Source: Diprion similis
Lineage: Eukaryota; Arthropoda; Insecta; Hymenoptera; Diprionidae
Reading direction: 5' to 3'
Length of the DNA: 64,000 nt
NCBI RefSeq assembly: GCF_021155765.1
Contig: NC_060107.1
Coordinates: 3,049,501-3,113,500, forward strand
In this document: piece after piece, positions 32,831 through 47,500 of the stretch
How the letters are laid out: each line of letters opens with the position of its first letter
Position numbering within the stretch: the stretch's first letter is position 1
Made by a program: the position numbers and the translations under genes
The notes under the pieces: model-generated
Databases searched by the model: none
Told to the model about the DNA's origin: nothing
Seen by the model: the letters and a program-made list of their open reading frames with translations, nothing else

Positions 32831-35800
32831 GCCACATTGCGTCTCCCGATGTGTTGGTTTCCAATTGGTATAAGTTTACATGTAATTTAATTAGCCTGCT
32901 GGTGATCCCTGAACGTTGCATGTACCACGTTCGTTTTCAGTATTTTTCAACTACGTACACGTGTATAACATACGTAGGAAAAGGTACAATATCATTGTAT
33001 TTGACATGCAGTCTATATCTACCTCTGTTAGATGCTTGGAACCTTGAACTTAAGCCCTGTGTAGCCTTCAAAGTTAAAAGCGTGAGCCATTGTTGATGAA
33101 AAAAAAAAATGAAAAAGAAAACATTCATGTTATTAGACTTCGCGTAACGCCGAATAGAACGGTGAGCTCTCCTAAATGTTTTCTGTCGGTGCGTTGGTAC
33201 GATGTTTTAATCGATTGATGTACGTTTAGTGGTTTTCTGTGAAAAATTGATCTTTTTTTTTAGGTTCTTCCTTGTTTTGGTGTAAATGAAATCATCTCGA
33301 TGGACGAAACCCCTTTATTTCATCTATAATTAGTTTCACTTGTGTAATATATCTGATTTGTGTGTGAATGTTAAGCAGTCCGTATTTAAAATCTTTTGAA
33401 TTTTATTAATTATTATTAATTATTGTTCGACAATCATACCTAAGCCTTGAGACTGAGTCGTTATTCCGTTATCCCTTGTGCTATTGAATTGTTTACAATT
33501 GTATACTGTAATAATTCTCGCGCGTTATACTACAATGTTACTCAAGTCGTATGTTGTTATCAAGTCTAACGCGATAATTGCACGCTGTGTCAATACATAT
33601 AAGAATTCTTCATTCGTTGTTAACTTTACACATTTTGCTTTCGGCTCATTTGATTATCGACCGTCAACAAAATTTTTTAATAACAATTACAAATTTACAG
33701 CGTAATTTGATCGTTATAAGGTCGATGAACAATCTTAACGCTATACCTGCTCTGATTTTGTAATTTTAATTCAGTAAAAACAAAAGATACAAAAAGAGAA
33801 AGAGGAACATCTGAAAATATAACGCAACTGAAATGATTGAAGATTTGATTTTATTTTGAAAATAATCAGTGACGATGGAATTGACAAATGCCGGTAATAA
33901 TTGTGGAAGACTGTGCAGAGCTCACCATATGTTACCTTCTACGCTATAATTACCTAATCGTTATAATCGTAAAGTTATTTTTTACTAAAAACTGTTTATA
34001 ATTTTGTATCTCAACTCTGTAAATACCAAGTAAGTTATATACATATATAAATATAAATATCTACAATATATTAATATATATATATACACACTATTACACA
34101 CATTTGAGGATAATCGTCAAAACGAATAATTGAGTAGTCTCTATAATATAGTATAATATATATGTATATTATATACACGATATATTTTAATCCGTATAAC
34201 AAAAATGATCACATATTATAATAATATTAAATATGTCTAATAACATGCAGTATAATAAGTAATCTATTAACAATGAAATGGTATAAAATATAACAATGTA
34301 CAACGATTTAGATTATACCTGTATATTATACATTACGATTAATTTCGTTATTATGATCAATATCACGGTTGTTATTACAACGGTGAAGCTAACAAATTAT
34401 CGAATAACGTTAGCGTTATTGATAAGACACTATGAGAAAACAATGTACACTTGCAATTATAGGGCAATACGTGTTATTTGGTAGATGTATATATAACATA
34501 ATATTATAATGGTAATATCTGATTATATAGTTTGTAATTAGTCATTTATCGTAGCTGCGTAACATATTACCATCATTTAAAATGTATCGAAAATACATAC
34601 ACAGGTATAATATACTTATACCTCCCCGTAGGCAACAAAAAAATCCTCCGATACACGAGTAATTGCTGGACACATATCGAACATCACCGTTACATTTCAT
34701 ATCAGTACGTGTATAGTGAGCTACGTCAAGCGTGTATATCAGTTTCCTGGAATTTTTTTATTTTTCCGCCCTGAATACACCTTTATAAAAACCGAACGTT
34801 GAAAAACCTAATGTTATTGTGCCATTCAAAATTTCGAGAAATATGAATACGTGATTTGAAAATAATTGTTTGATCATCGTTATAATTAATATTAATTCCA
34901 CTATTGTGGTACGCAACATAGAACGGCAAAAAAACTTAACCAATTAAAGTCCCTGCGCGTAACAGTTATGGTGCAACGTCATTGGAATCTCTGGTATATA
35001 AAAATGTAGTCATGTTCATATCACCTTTTGACAGTTTATCAAAACATCAGGTTCATACATATACAAACAAAAGTACACTACGATTACAGTAATCGTGAAA
35101 TTCAATACCTTTTACATGCTGAGTATTTAGTGATCCGTTAGTGTATTACTATGATTATTATTATTATTATTATTATGAAATAAATTGTAATTGCAATAAT
35201 TAACAAAGAGTAATAAATGAATTGCTCAAACAACGCCGGTTATATATGCTGCGCCTGATAATTAACGAGTCTCCATACAGATAATCCTTCATTTAACAAA
35301 GAATTCATAAATTTTTGTTTGCCATTGTTTAGCGATTATTCACTGGTGTTTGTTAGTCGATTAGCATCAAAATTCAAACTCAACGAATCTTCGTGACGAG
35401 ACAGTTAAACGTTTACTATGCTTACTTTGATTCAAATTGACTTTCTTTCAAATGAATTCGCTTATTCGGCATTTTAGGGTGATTAGGTGCATATTATCGA
35501 TTTTGAATAATCAACCAAATACTCGAGACTTGCGTATCATTCAGATCAATAATGCTAGCATTCCGTCGTGCCGGTGAATAGATATACCGACGAAAAAATG
35601 CATTATCGATAGTATGAGTAACTTACATTTTATACTGATATGATTTGAAATCAAAATTTGAGATTTCACTCCTAAGTTTATTTAATTCTCACGCATATCT
35701 TATTCCGCTTGAACTCTTCGGTTGTTAAAAATAAATCAAGGTACTTTCTTAAGCTAGAGTTCGTGAAATTCTGACGTACGCCTGACGTGCGAGTTACGGC

Positions 35801-36224
35801 AACTCCGCAAACATTGGCTCGCGTCGCAAGCAGCTCGCTCAGCCCGGTCGGTACTTACCCTAAGAAATTTGGCTTAGAGCAGCACGTAAAGACTGTAGGG
35901 TTCGATGCTGCTTACCGATAACCGAAGTTGCAGTAGGTAACTGATACATAAGTCACGGAGACATTACCGAAAAAAAACGAGTTTGTTAGAAACAGTCATT
36001 AAATAGTGACGCTTAATTTCACTTCTTGCTGCTATCATTGTGAGCAAATTTGCTCTCTGACTTCATTTTTTATTAATTGCTCGTGAATTTTCAAAACTCC
36101 TTATCAATTTCTACTTAACCAACCGCTAATTTCGTGGCGGCAGTTCGGGGAGTTGCCGCCTAAGCGCTGTGCATCTGGCGCAACTGGCATTTTCGCCACC
36201 CGAGCAGCATGATCACGAACAAAA

Positions 36225-36245
36225 ATAAGATGGCCGACATTTGGA
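36225..36245 (+). promoter_or_regulatory. YY1-like motif upstream of the SOSS-B gene
   Basis: AAGATGGCCGAC about 400 bases upstream of the start codon. This core is common near housekeeping-gene start sites in animals. Assignment to the SOSS-B promoter rests on proximity only. Confidence 0.35.
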
Positions 36246-36621
36246 CTATCAGCTGCCACCAGCATACCACCCGTCGTATCATTTCTTTGATGAACTTTTC
36301 TCACATTTATCACAATTTAAAAATAAACACAAAATAAGCTTTAGATTCGTGCCATATGTTGAGTAAATTCTAGATTATACACATGTCTGGTATAGAGATT
36401 CAAGGAAAGTAACAAGGGATTGGAAATAGTTGAAACAAAGCGTTGAAAAATCCATAGACAAAAACACCAAAAAGAATACGCAGAGTTACGTTCAGTCTTT
36501 TTATATCATTGTAAATTTGCGTTAAGCAGCCGAGTATAAAGAGAGAAGAATAAATAAACAAATATCGCCGAAAGTGAGAAGCCTGCAGTGAGGTTTAGTG
36601 ATTGTTGAACGGTTTGGGTGA

Positions 36622-37323
<702 letters not shown>

Positions 37324-39317
37324 CATATTTCGAATTGTCAGAACAAACTGCAGTTGACGATTTGTTTCGAGTTTTCTTTTTTTCATTTTGTAAAAATTAA
37401 AATTAACACTAGAGTAATGATAACAATAATAACAATTCTAGTTGTAAGACGAAGTACGACATATGCAAAAAAAACTGCTAACAGGGTGACGTTGAGGGAA
37501 AAAAAAGAAAGAGAGAGGGAGATTATAGGGGTGAAAATGTAAAGAGAATCACGTATAAAGAATAACACTGAGAGACAATTGTGCGAATTTCACGGGTGTA
37601 TGTGTAACATATTATATGTATATTGATAATACATTTTTACAATCTAATGATATTTGTGTTACTGTATAAAATGAACATGTGAAATAGCACTACTGGTAAC
37701 AGTTATTCATTGATTATTAAATTAATACACAAATTTTTACTCAAACTGTATGTTTTGTATAATGTGGAAACGTTGTATACTTTTGTAGATGGTAATAATT
37801 TTATTCAGAAAATATTCAGTACATGTAATTATATATATATAAATCAAGGAAATCCGTGAGGGATTCATTTTCGTCAAAATTTTCGAGGATTTTAATAAGC
37901 TTCTTCGGGCGACCGTGAAGGTCGCGAATAGGTTCACACTGCTGGTTAAAAAACAATCAATAAACAGTCGACCGTGGTAGGGATAAATTATAATCGCAGT
38001 AGACCGTGATAAACCTTGAAGGATTAATCATGCACACTTACAAATCAGACGTAATCAGACGTCTAATTTCAAGATCCAAAGACAGTTCTTTGAAGATACC
38101 CCTCGCGATAGGTTTCAAATTTTTTTTGTCCGATAACAGGTCAGAATAAGATAATTTAACGTGTACATTTTTGATATTATAATCCCAATCGAAATCGTTA
38201 TCTTATTATTCGGCGAGCTGAAAATTAGTAGTGAAAATATTGCTGCTCAAAATGCTAGATAGAAACTGAAAATTTCATATTAGATGCTGAAAAGTCAGAA
38301 ACCGTATAGCAAACCCGGTTTTCGAATCTGAATCCCTTCCGTATCTAATAAATATAAACTAATCGGTTTCGATCTGGCATTTTCAGCAGGAACCCAAGAT
38401 AGGGAAGTTGAATTATACATTCATAGGAACTCCATGACCGTTACTGCAATCATTATTCTTATCTCGAACGTTATCCAATGTAGGTGTATACATTTCCTTC
38501 TAATTATTTACTCGTGCGTATGCTTTCACTATCAGTGTTAAACGCGTCGTGCTAAGTGCAAGATAAGCACGTCTAGAATAAATGGAAACGGACGTTTATA
38601 ATTATCGTATTCAAGTTACAACGAATCGAAACTGAGACCGCGATAAAGAACTGTTCCATATCATTTCTTTATACACGATCTCAGCCTTATAAAGCAAGAT
38701 ATTATTTGTGAAACACGCTCCGTACCGTAAACGAATCGACTGTCTTTAGATATGCACGTAAATGAATCGTGCATGAATACAATTACAAAGTGACAATATT
38801 CAGAGCGGAAAATACAGTCTCGAAATGGACTAACAATAAGCTGCTTTAAATTTGGACAAGTCCTCTTGAATCGCATGCGCGAAGAGAATCGCCGATTAGA
38901 AGTGTGACGTTTTTCATATGCTGTTTATCAATTACTGATGATTGATCCATATACGATTCGAAATGTGTTATACCTGAAGATTCGTCGAAACGTAGTGTGT
39001 GATAAATGTCACGTGATATATTTCAGACGACGACGACAACGACTGATTAGCACTGGCAAAAAAGAAGAGGATCGCAGTGAAGTGTGCCATTTGACAGCTG
39101 GCGAAAAGTTTTATTCACGAAATTTATACCTATGCAACGATGGACGAACCTTCAGCGAAAAACTGCCATTAAATAAATAGACCTACGTTTATATAAATGC
39201 GAAACGCGCAACTGTTGGCTCGCGTAATGTGGGTTTGACATTTCGTGAAGGTTCAGTTTCGAGGTTATGCTTACCTTTCGCGACACTGTTTCCAGACTAA
39301 CCTTTAATAACAAGAAT
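37324..39317. other. Interval between SOSS-B and SLC35C2
   Basis: Starts as SOSS-B 3' UTR with a candidate poly(A) signal at 37959, then about 1.3 kb of A+T-rich sequence that must contain the SLC35C2 promoter and 5' UTR. No repeat or additional gene is recognised. Confidence 0.65.
37959..37964 (+). terminator. Candidate poly(A) signal for SOSS-B
   Basis: First canonical AATAAA seen downstream of the stop codon, implying a 3' UTR of about 0.65 kb. Confidence 0.35.
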
Positions 39318-41101
39318 ATGCCGAAATCTAAAATTAAGTATGAAATTGCTAGCCAAGAAGCCGATGTCCCCGACTACTTTTTACAACACGATACGGAATT
39401 CAAAAATACACCGACAAAACACTTGTCCTTCTGGTGGGGAATCCTCCTCACGTCCCTTCTTATACTTTTATACTTTGTTCTCTCGGTAGGACTCAGCTTT
39501 TATCAACAATGGTTACTCAAGTCATGGGTAAGCGTGCCAATCAAACATAATTCCAAGTCATATCTTAAAAGTTTTACTATTTCAATTTGTTGCCAACTAT
39601 TTTTACAGGATTTTCATTACCCACTGGGTGTAGTCCTCTGTCACTTGTTTGTAAAGTTCCTACTTTCTGCGCTGGTGCGATGTGTCCTAGAGTGCAAAAC
39701 TGGGCAACGGAGGGTCAGGTTATCTTGGCAGAATATGCTAATCTATGTTGCACCGCCAGGCATCGCAAGCGGCCATGATATTGGCTTTTCAAACTGGGCT
39801 CTAGAGCTACTCACCATGTCGGTGTAAGTATGATTTGTTTTTTTACTAAAACAATGCTCACAATCACAACTCAGTTTTACAAAGCATTCATCCAGTACCT
39901 TTGCTATATTTCAGGTACACAATGACTAAGTCAACGACGATCATTTTCATTCTTGGTTTTGCACTCTTATTTAAACTTGAAAGAAAGGTAACGAAAAAAA
40001 TACCTGCTATTTACTAGAACCTAACTGAAACTACTGCAATAGAAATTTCATCTGATATTATCTTTCACGCAACACAATTACTTTTTACAGTCGTGGTCCT
40101 TGGTGGGAACCGTTGTAATGATATCGGGAGGTCTGGCAATGTTCACATATAAATCGGCAAAGCTCGATAGCCTCGGATTAGTTTTTGCTTTGCTAGCGTC
40201 ATTCTCAAGCGGACTTCGTTGGACAATGGCGCAACTTGTTATGCAAAAGTCCAAACTTGGCCTTGGAAATCCAATAGATATGATGTATCATATGCAACCT
40301 TGGATGTTTGTATCTATAATACCCGTGGCATTATGGTTTGAGGGTATGAATCTTTCAAATTCACAAGAGCCTTATGAATGAGGTTTGAATAGGATTTCAA
40401 CGATATCTGAATGATTTTCGTACTTTATGATGACTTGAGAAATTTGAAATCCTGTTTATTAGTTCATTGATTTATATTCCCACAGGGACCACAATAAAAA
40501 ATGGTTTGGCGAACACGGACTGGACCAACACTGCATCTGTGTTAGTAACGGTCGCCGCTGTGCTTGGTGGAGCTATCATAGCATTTTGCATGGAACTCGC
40601 TGAGTACATGGTTATTACACGTACCTCTAGTCTGACGCTATCTATATCTGGAATATTTAAGGTAGTTTTATTGGAAAAGTTTAAATACTACATAATAATG
40701 TTTGTAGAACGAACCGAAGTTACTCATGACTCTTTGTAAATTCACAGGAAATCTGCACGTTAGTCCTAGCGTTCGAGTGGAAAGGGGATGAAATGAGTGG
40801 CCTTAACTTTGTGGGTCTGCTGTTGTGCCTTGGCGGAATAATTCTTCATTCTTTTCAAAAATTTCGGATGACCAACAAACATAAAATTGAAAACCTTGAG
40901 CTGGAGCATAACTCCATGTTAAATAACCGTACTAAATCTGATGATGGATTTGACACTAATTTACCGCTATTATCAACACAGAAATCAACTTCGCTGACGA
41001 ATTTACTCAACGAATTTTTCAGTTCGGATGAAGAAGAAAATAAAAATGAGGAAAGCTCATCGCAAGTCCTCTTTAATATTTTACATCGCAGAGAACAGTG
41101 A
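39318..41101 (+). CDS. SLC35C2: Solute carrier family 35 member C2-like transporter
   Basis: Six coding exons: 39318-39527, 39609-39823, 39915-39987, 40091-40343, 40486-40661 and 40748-41101. All are GT-AG with phases that join to give 426 aa. It is a multi-pass drug/metabolite-transporter-fold protein. Matches to SLC35C2 include FHYPLGVVLCHLFVKF, GFSNWALELLTMSVYTMTKS, FILGFALLFKLERK, GGLAMFTYKSAK, GLRWTMAQLVMQKSKLGLG, NPIDMMYHMQPWMF and RTSSLTLSISGIFKEICTLV. Members are Golgi/early-secretory; human SLC35C2 influences Notch fucosylation. The C-terminal tail (about residues 345-426) is hydrophilic and ends in an acidic SSDEEENKNEESS patch. I chose Met at 39318 (MPKSKIKYE); an in-frame Met at 39267 would add 17 residues and is less family-like. 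Convergent with Jarid2. Confidence 0.94.
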
Positions 41102-43903
41102 TTCGTACAAAGAACGTAATAATGACAACGCATATTATTACCAACTTTAAAAAATGTATTACATTGCCAAGATAAAACCCCAAATCTATCATTATCAAAT
41201 CCCAGCTAAATTACGGTTGTATTAAAATTTCTTAGTTAGATTTTTAGAATTGAAAATCATCTTTCTGCAATCGCTTAGTTTGTATCTCAATTTTTTACTT
41301 TTAGATTTCATGTATATGCATGGAAATTATCGCTGTATATTTTTTACTGATAATTTTTAAGCTTTGAAAGGTTTTATTAAATTATTACTATACATGGTAT
41401 AATACTTCCTACGCCTGGGAATTTGATAGGTAATATCATTTTGTATCTTCAGACTGGGTGGCATAAAATTAATGATTCTTACTTGCTTGCCATTACACAG
41501 TAATGCACGTTAATTGTAAGTCAGTTAATTCGGGTCTGCCTTGCCGATTTTAAGCACCCCACCGTATTATCACTTTATTACCTTTATTAAAATTTTAATA
41601 ACTACCATAAAAATACCGGACAAAGTTCACGAGCAAAGATCATTTACACCGTCAGTTCTGACCCATGGCACCCAAGTGTCTAACATTTCACTCGAAATGT
41701 ATTCTACTTGAAAGAGTGGTTTCCTATTTTATACCATACATAGAATATGAGTGTGATTTGTTGATGAACAGTTTTTCAATAAAATGATATTCGTTACATT
41801 TCGTATAATGTTACAATATTAAAAGACATTCCAATGTAGCTATCACTAGTACGCAATAGATTGACATAATGCATATTGTTTGACGAAGACCGCTCGTTTG
41901 TGACTAGGTAATAAGGCCATAGAATAATAATGTTTTTCTGCTGCATTTATGTTAACTAGTATTATTATGATTGGTTTTGCGTTACAAGCAAGCGAATGAT
42001 ACTTACGTATTTAATTCTATATAAATTATGTTCTTCAAGTTCTGATTAGGGCGATAGTGATAGATTCGCAATAACTGGAAATGTATTGCATTAAAGTGGA
42101 ACTGATCAATCCCAACTAAATTATTTCAACATCATACATTGATACTTCACGGTCAAAAAGAACCGCATCTCAACTTGCAATTCTTCAACAGAAGATGATA
42201 AATATTTTCTCAAGCTAAAATAGTATATCAGCAACTAGCAACGTACTTACAATAAAAACTTTGCAACTCTATTACTTCTAGATTGTCTAATACATTTTGA
42301 TGCAGTTTTATAAAAAAAAGCAGCCATATTTTTCCTGCTGGAAAAAAAATTGAACGAACTGGTTCGTGTACAGTCAAATATTAAAAAATTATTACAAGTT
42401 ACTTGTAATCTCTATGAATACGACTAAAAAATATTCACAACACGAAAAGATCTTTACTACAGAACGATCTGATGGCATCAATTGATCTCTCGATTTTTGA
42501 TAAGTATAATAATATAAGACAAATAAACTCCGAATAATAATGAAAACCTCTTTTCTTCTCAATGAGCATATCCAATCAGCACAAATGGTTATTTGTTCTT
42601 GGGAAAATAATCGGAATTACCAGAACATTTAGATATACGAGTGAGTACCTTTTACTTCGAAATACAATTTCATTCTTACTTTTAGCTGATGGGAAATTCA
42701 AACAAGTTGTGGGACGTAAATAAAATATGCAGTAGTTTTATTCCAAACAGTAAATAATTTATATTACGTACTGAGTAAAGTTTAAAGTAAATATACTGAA
42801 TTTGGAAAAAGAAAATCCATACAAATATAGAAGTAACAATGTTTCTTTGAATGGGTAGAAAATATATAAAATTTATATCAGATATTTCACTGATTATGTA
42901 CACAAATTGGTACTGTAAGTTTCTCAGCGATTTTGTTTTTTCTTTCCAATTACACAATGACGTTTTTAATAGTTACAGAAATATAAATTTTCTAATCGAC
43001 AAAAAACTCCTAAATGCGTATCGACATCAATTTGGCACTCAATAACTATACAGAGAAAGCCTCATCACTTTTTTTTTGCACTAATTAAAGCATCACGTAT
43101 AAATTCATCAAATTTGGTTGTAATTTAATACATTGAGGAACTACAACTATCGTTTTGATTAACCGTTTTAAATTTCAGTATTACAGTTGGATAAATTCGG
43201 ACTACTCAGGTATAGACAAGAAAGAAAATTTCTGCTCCTTTTCACCCGTTAATATTTGTTACATAAAGATTGATCTACAATATACTAATTCCCTACAGTT
43301 ATTTTAACTCGAATAATTTGACTTTATCGTGTGAATAGCATAACGACACACTATTTTATAAATATATCAAATAAAAATATGACTACAAAAAAAGCAGACA
43401 CTCCAGTCAAACATGAAAGTTGAGAAATTGAATACATCAATTTTGTCATTAATTTAATTTTCTCCCTCTCAATAGAATTATTTATAAGTTGTTGAACTTT
43501 AATACGGCCCGATCGTTGAGGTAAAAAATCTTGTGAAGAAAATTCGATCGTGATGCACGAAAAATATCGCTTAACAGTGATTCGCGCCTAGTTATATGAT
43601 GGACTTCTATTTCTTCTCTTGTGTTGAAAATCACTCGTTATCTAATCATGATTTGTAGAAATCGGCATTCCGGTCTCTCGGAGTATTTCGGATGTCTAAT
43701 AAAATTTTGTAAATGGCCGTATCAAGGCATTATTATCATTACTATTGCTACTATTTTTTTCGTCAGTAAAACAGTGACGTAATAAATAATGTATAGAATT
43801 AATCATGGCGTCAACCTTAGAAAATATTATAATAAATTGATAAATAATTGCCTATGCGAAAATTCTATTAAATAAATATAATATCACTACAAATTTTTAT
43901 CGC
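41102..43903. other. Convergent 3' region between SLC35C2 and Jarid2
   Basis: A+T-rich, tail-to-tail intergenic sequence expected to hold both 3' UTRs. A poly(A) signal for SLC35C2 is at 41778. On the minus strand the nearest canonical AATAAA for Jarid2 that I noted is at 42737-42742. No gene or repeat recognised. Confidence 0.65.
41778..41783 (+). terminator. Candidate poly(A) signal for SLC35C2
   Basis: First canonical AATAAA seen after the stop codon, about 680 bases downstream. Confidence 0.4.
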
Positions 43904-44559
43904 CTATTTAGCTTGTCTCATTTGATTAGTCTTCTTAGATTTGGCTTCGATTTTATCCTCCAATTTATGTATGAGATCATCCAATTCCGCCTGAAAATTA
44001 AATATTCAAAAATTGTAAAATACCCGTTAAAGTAACTTAATTTCAATTCACTGTTACAGATTTCATATGTAATCACCTCACTGTATGTGTACATAAGCGT
44101 AGAGTGTTTCAGAAGCTGTTTTTTCCTTGTAAGTATCTGACAAGCATGTGGAAGACAGTAGACACAATCATCTTGCGAGTTGCTCACTAGTGAAACGAAC
44201 AGATTGGCACGACAGGTTTCGCACTCAAAGTCACTGTCGTCTTCCTTAACTTTTTTTCCTCTTCTTCGCTTTCCACTATCAGGTAAGGGTAGCCTCTCAG
44301 TATTCGTTAGACCGGCATTTCCCAGTAGTCTACGATATTCTAATTCTCTCTCCCGAATATTCATCACAGTTGGTAATATCTACAATAATATGTGAGCAAA
44401 TAATAATTTACTACTTGATATCCATTTCAAATACAACTACTTTTGATAAAAAATTCTTACCTGTTTAAGTACATCGACATGGGATCTAGCATCATTAATA
44501 ATACTGAACAACAGTCTTTCAAATGAAAATATTGATGGTTCACAGCTCTCTTGTATATC
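43904..44559 (-). CDS. Jarid2: Jarid2 C-terminal exons: post-JmjC helix, C5HC2-type zinc finger, tail
   Basis: Exons 44559-44461, 44379-44077 and 43990-43904. The first encodes [18 protein letters not shown], equivalent to the post-JmjC helix of JARID2. The second carries the finger: [16 protein letters not shown], then [14 protein letters not shown] and [10 protein letters not shown], the last matching the 'LMYRYDE' region of vertebrate JARID2. A basic stretch ([13 protein letters not shown]) precedes the finger and may be a nuclear localisation signal. The last exon is a 28-aa charged tail ending QMRQAK. Confidence 0.92.
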
Positions 44560-47500
44560 CTATAAAAATTACCAACAACTGTGAATGCCGACACAAACAG
44601 CAGGTGAAAAAATAAAAGATACAGACTTTCAATTCTGAGCAGTTACCTTGAATACTTGTTCCGCAGTGACGAGCCAGGACGATTGTGCAAAGTATACACT
44701 TTCAGAAACAACATACCCAGTGCATATGCTAGAGGTAAAGGCTTTAGGAAATACAATAATGAACTGTCCGGGCTCTTGCACTGTCTGGCATAAGGGAACT
44801 CCGTTTTTCACAAGCAATTCTGGTGGGACCATGGCTGTGTCCGATGGTAACCATATCGTTTTATTCTTGCAATAGCGTGGTACCATTTTAGCCAAAGCGT
44901 CTCTAAAGTTGTCACTGTGCTCATCAGGAATCCCATACCAAATTTTTTTAGCACCTGTATGCAAATATTCTATCCACGGCAGACCATGAGGATCTCTGTA
45001 CCAGCAACATGCACTGAACAGCATTCCAACATGTAGGGTTGGCACAGTAACACCTAGTAACGGAATGCCAATATACAAAATAAAGTATAATGTAAAAGTA
45101 TTTTGACCTTCAAGTTACTTGATTATAAAAAATATATGCCATACCCATCAAAGGCCCTAATGCTCTGAGTACCGAACCAGCATTGTTAGTCAATACTTTA
45201 AGATTCCAAGGATGTCTCGCAAACGGACTGTTCTTAGCAACAGAAAAACCAAAACCCCGACCGCTCGAGTCAATACTGGCTGCGTGAACACAAACGTGTC
45301 GTTTCCTCTCTGCGACATGTTTCCAAAATGCTACTTCAACTTCATTTGCGGCTGCGCCTTCAGCTTCACCAGATGGTGGTTGACTCTCACCGAACCACAT
45401 ACGTTGTGTATTTCGTGCAATGCGGTAGAATGCATTCAATGGCATGTTTCTCCCCTTTAAAAAGAATAGTTTAGCTATGTATTCATTATGTTCCGAGTCT
45501 TCGAATATTTACTTGAGATTAAATTTTATGTTCGAATAATGATGTATCAGAATATTCTGTCGCTGACTTACTTTGACGATACATTCCTCAGTTTCATCAG
45601 AACTATCCTCGTCATCGTCTTCAGCATCATTGTCACTAGAAGGTGCAGTTTGTGTCTGCAAGGCCTTGCTCTCACGCTTGGCCCAATCAGTTTCTACTTC
45701 ATCGAACAGTTTTTCTCTTTCCTCTGAAAAAATTCCACATGAAAAATGTAACACTAATACAACTATGTCGATTTTCAGTTTGCATGGAGCCTGATCAGCA
45801 TTCGAAACAACCGCTTTCAGTTCGATCTTACGAAAATAACTATGGGGGAATTATTAAGTATTAAAATTACCTGGCGAAAGCGTGTCATATGGCAATAAAT
45901 ATTTACAGTAGATATCATCTAACTTAGTAACCCGATCTTGAGCAGATTTTGGGATTTTCATGCCATCAGCCACCTTCTGCCACTTTTTTTTCTCAATCAC
46001 CTCCTTCAAGCCGCCTAGACTCTGCACCGTCTGATACAAGTGTGGCAAGTCTACCTCCATACCGCCAATCTAAGAAAATGATATTTACTGAAGATTAGTG
46101 AGGCTTGGGGTAAGTCGAAGGATATTTACAAACTACTCATACGGTGCATATGTGGTGTAGTGTTTAGAGACGAGCGAAAAAAAAACTTTTAAGTAGAATT
46201 GAAATCCGCACAAACCCAGGGAGGATGAGTGAGAGTGATACTCTGGGTTGCCAAATACTTTTTAATAGCCATCATTTCCTTAACATTGGGTCCCCACCGA
46301 TGCAACATCCGATGTACGTATTGATTATATGCTGTAAAACGCATGTCATCCGATACTTTGCATTCAGGCTGCAATAAATAAGAGAGTACATTGAAAGGAG
46401 TGAAATCGCTATATCTGTAGAATGAATAATTTTAAGCAAACTTTTTGTTTTAGTGCTTAACTTACCTTAAAGTTTAGCGGTGGAACTACACGACAGATAC
46501 CAAACTTCTCAGCAATGGGGCGTATTTTATCGATATACTCCAATGGATCTTGAAAATCTTTCTCGGTAGGATGAAATGTAGGAGCTTCAACGAGACGAGC
46601 CTCTTCATTGGCATTTTTTGGGCTTGGAAAGGTAGTCGTATTGCTGGGTGAACAGAACTCTGATGTTTTCGGTTTGGACTTGGATTGAGATCTAAAAATA
46701 AAATTACGAATGTATAACAAATGTTGAGAGCCTAGTATACGATATCTTCATTTCAACAGTTAAATGCTTACCGTTTTCCGCTTTTCACGGAATCTATAGA
46801 CGTTTTTCTTTCTCTAGAAGCTTTAGGAGACTTCTGAACTTTGTCTGGTATTACGCTAGTTCCTGTTGCAGTAGAAACATTTTGACGCTGTGTTGTTTGC
46901 GTGACTGTAAAACTTCTGTTGGATAAGGGATGCTGAAAGCTAGACGTAGATGGTGTAGGTGCTACACTTGTTGAAGTTGACGGAGCAGGATTGTCAAGTC
47001 CAGAAGTTGACGAATTCTGTGGTACACGAGCTGTTGGCTGAACTGTACCTACAGGTGGACATCGAGCTACTGTAGAAGGTGGTTTAGTGACTAGTTTCGC
47101 TCTCAGTAAAACACGTTGATTTGGACCAGTTGGACCCTCGGTCCCAAGTTTAACAGCAACGCCTTGAATCAACTGTTGACCCTGTACCAAATTTGGACCA
47201 CTCCTGGTTACAGCTTGTAAAGGTATATAAAATAATTGACCCCCATCATTGTCATCTTCGTTATCATTATTGCCATCCGTCTGAGTTGATATTTCAGTAC
47301 TTTTCAAGATCGATTCATCTGTCGTCGTGGTTTGCGGCTCTTGTGATTGCTCATCAAGATTTACTTGCACGGCTATTGAAGTACTGCAGCCAACGTTGCT
47401 CCAGCTTGTAGTCAGTTTGTCGATTGGCAAAACCTGCATCGTTGCTAGATCGGCAAAAATCTTCGGTAGTTCGAATTGATTCGCTTTCGGAGTATCAGCA

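Noticed and set aside
39267..39317. Upstream in-frame Met of SLC35C2 as the start
   Set aside because: The added 17 residues (MLTFRDTV...) do not resemble the family N terminus; Met at 39318 does, though the upstream start cannot be excluded.
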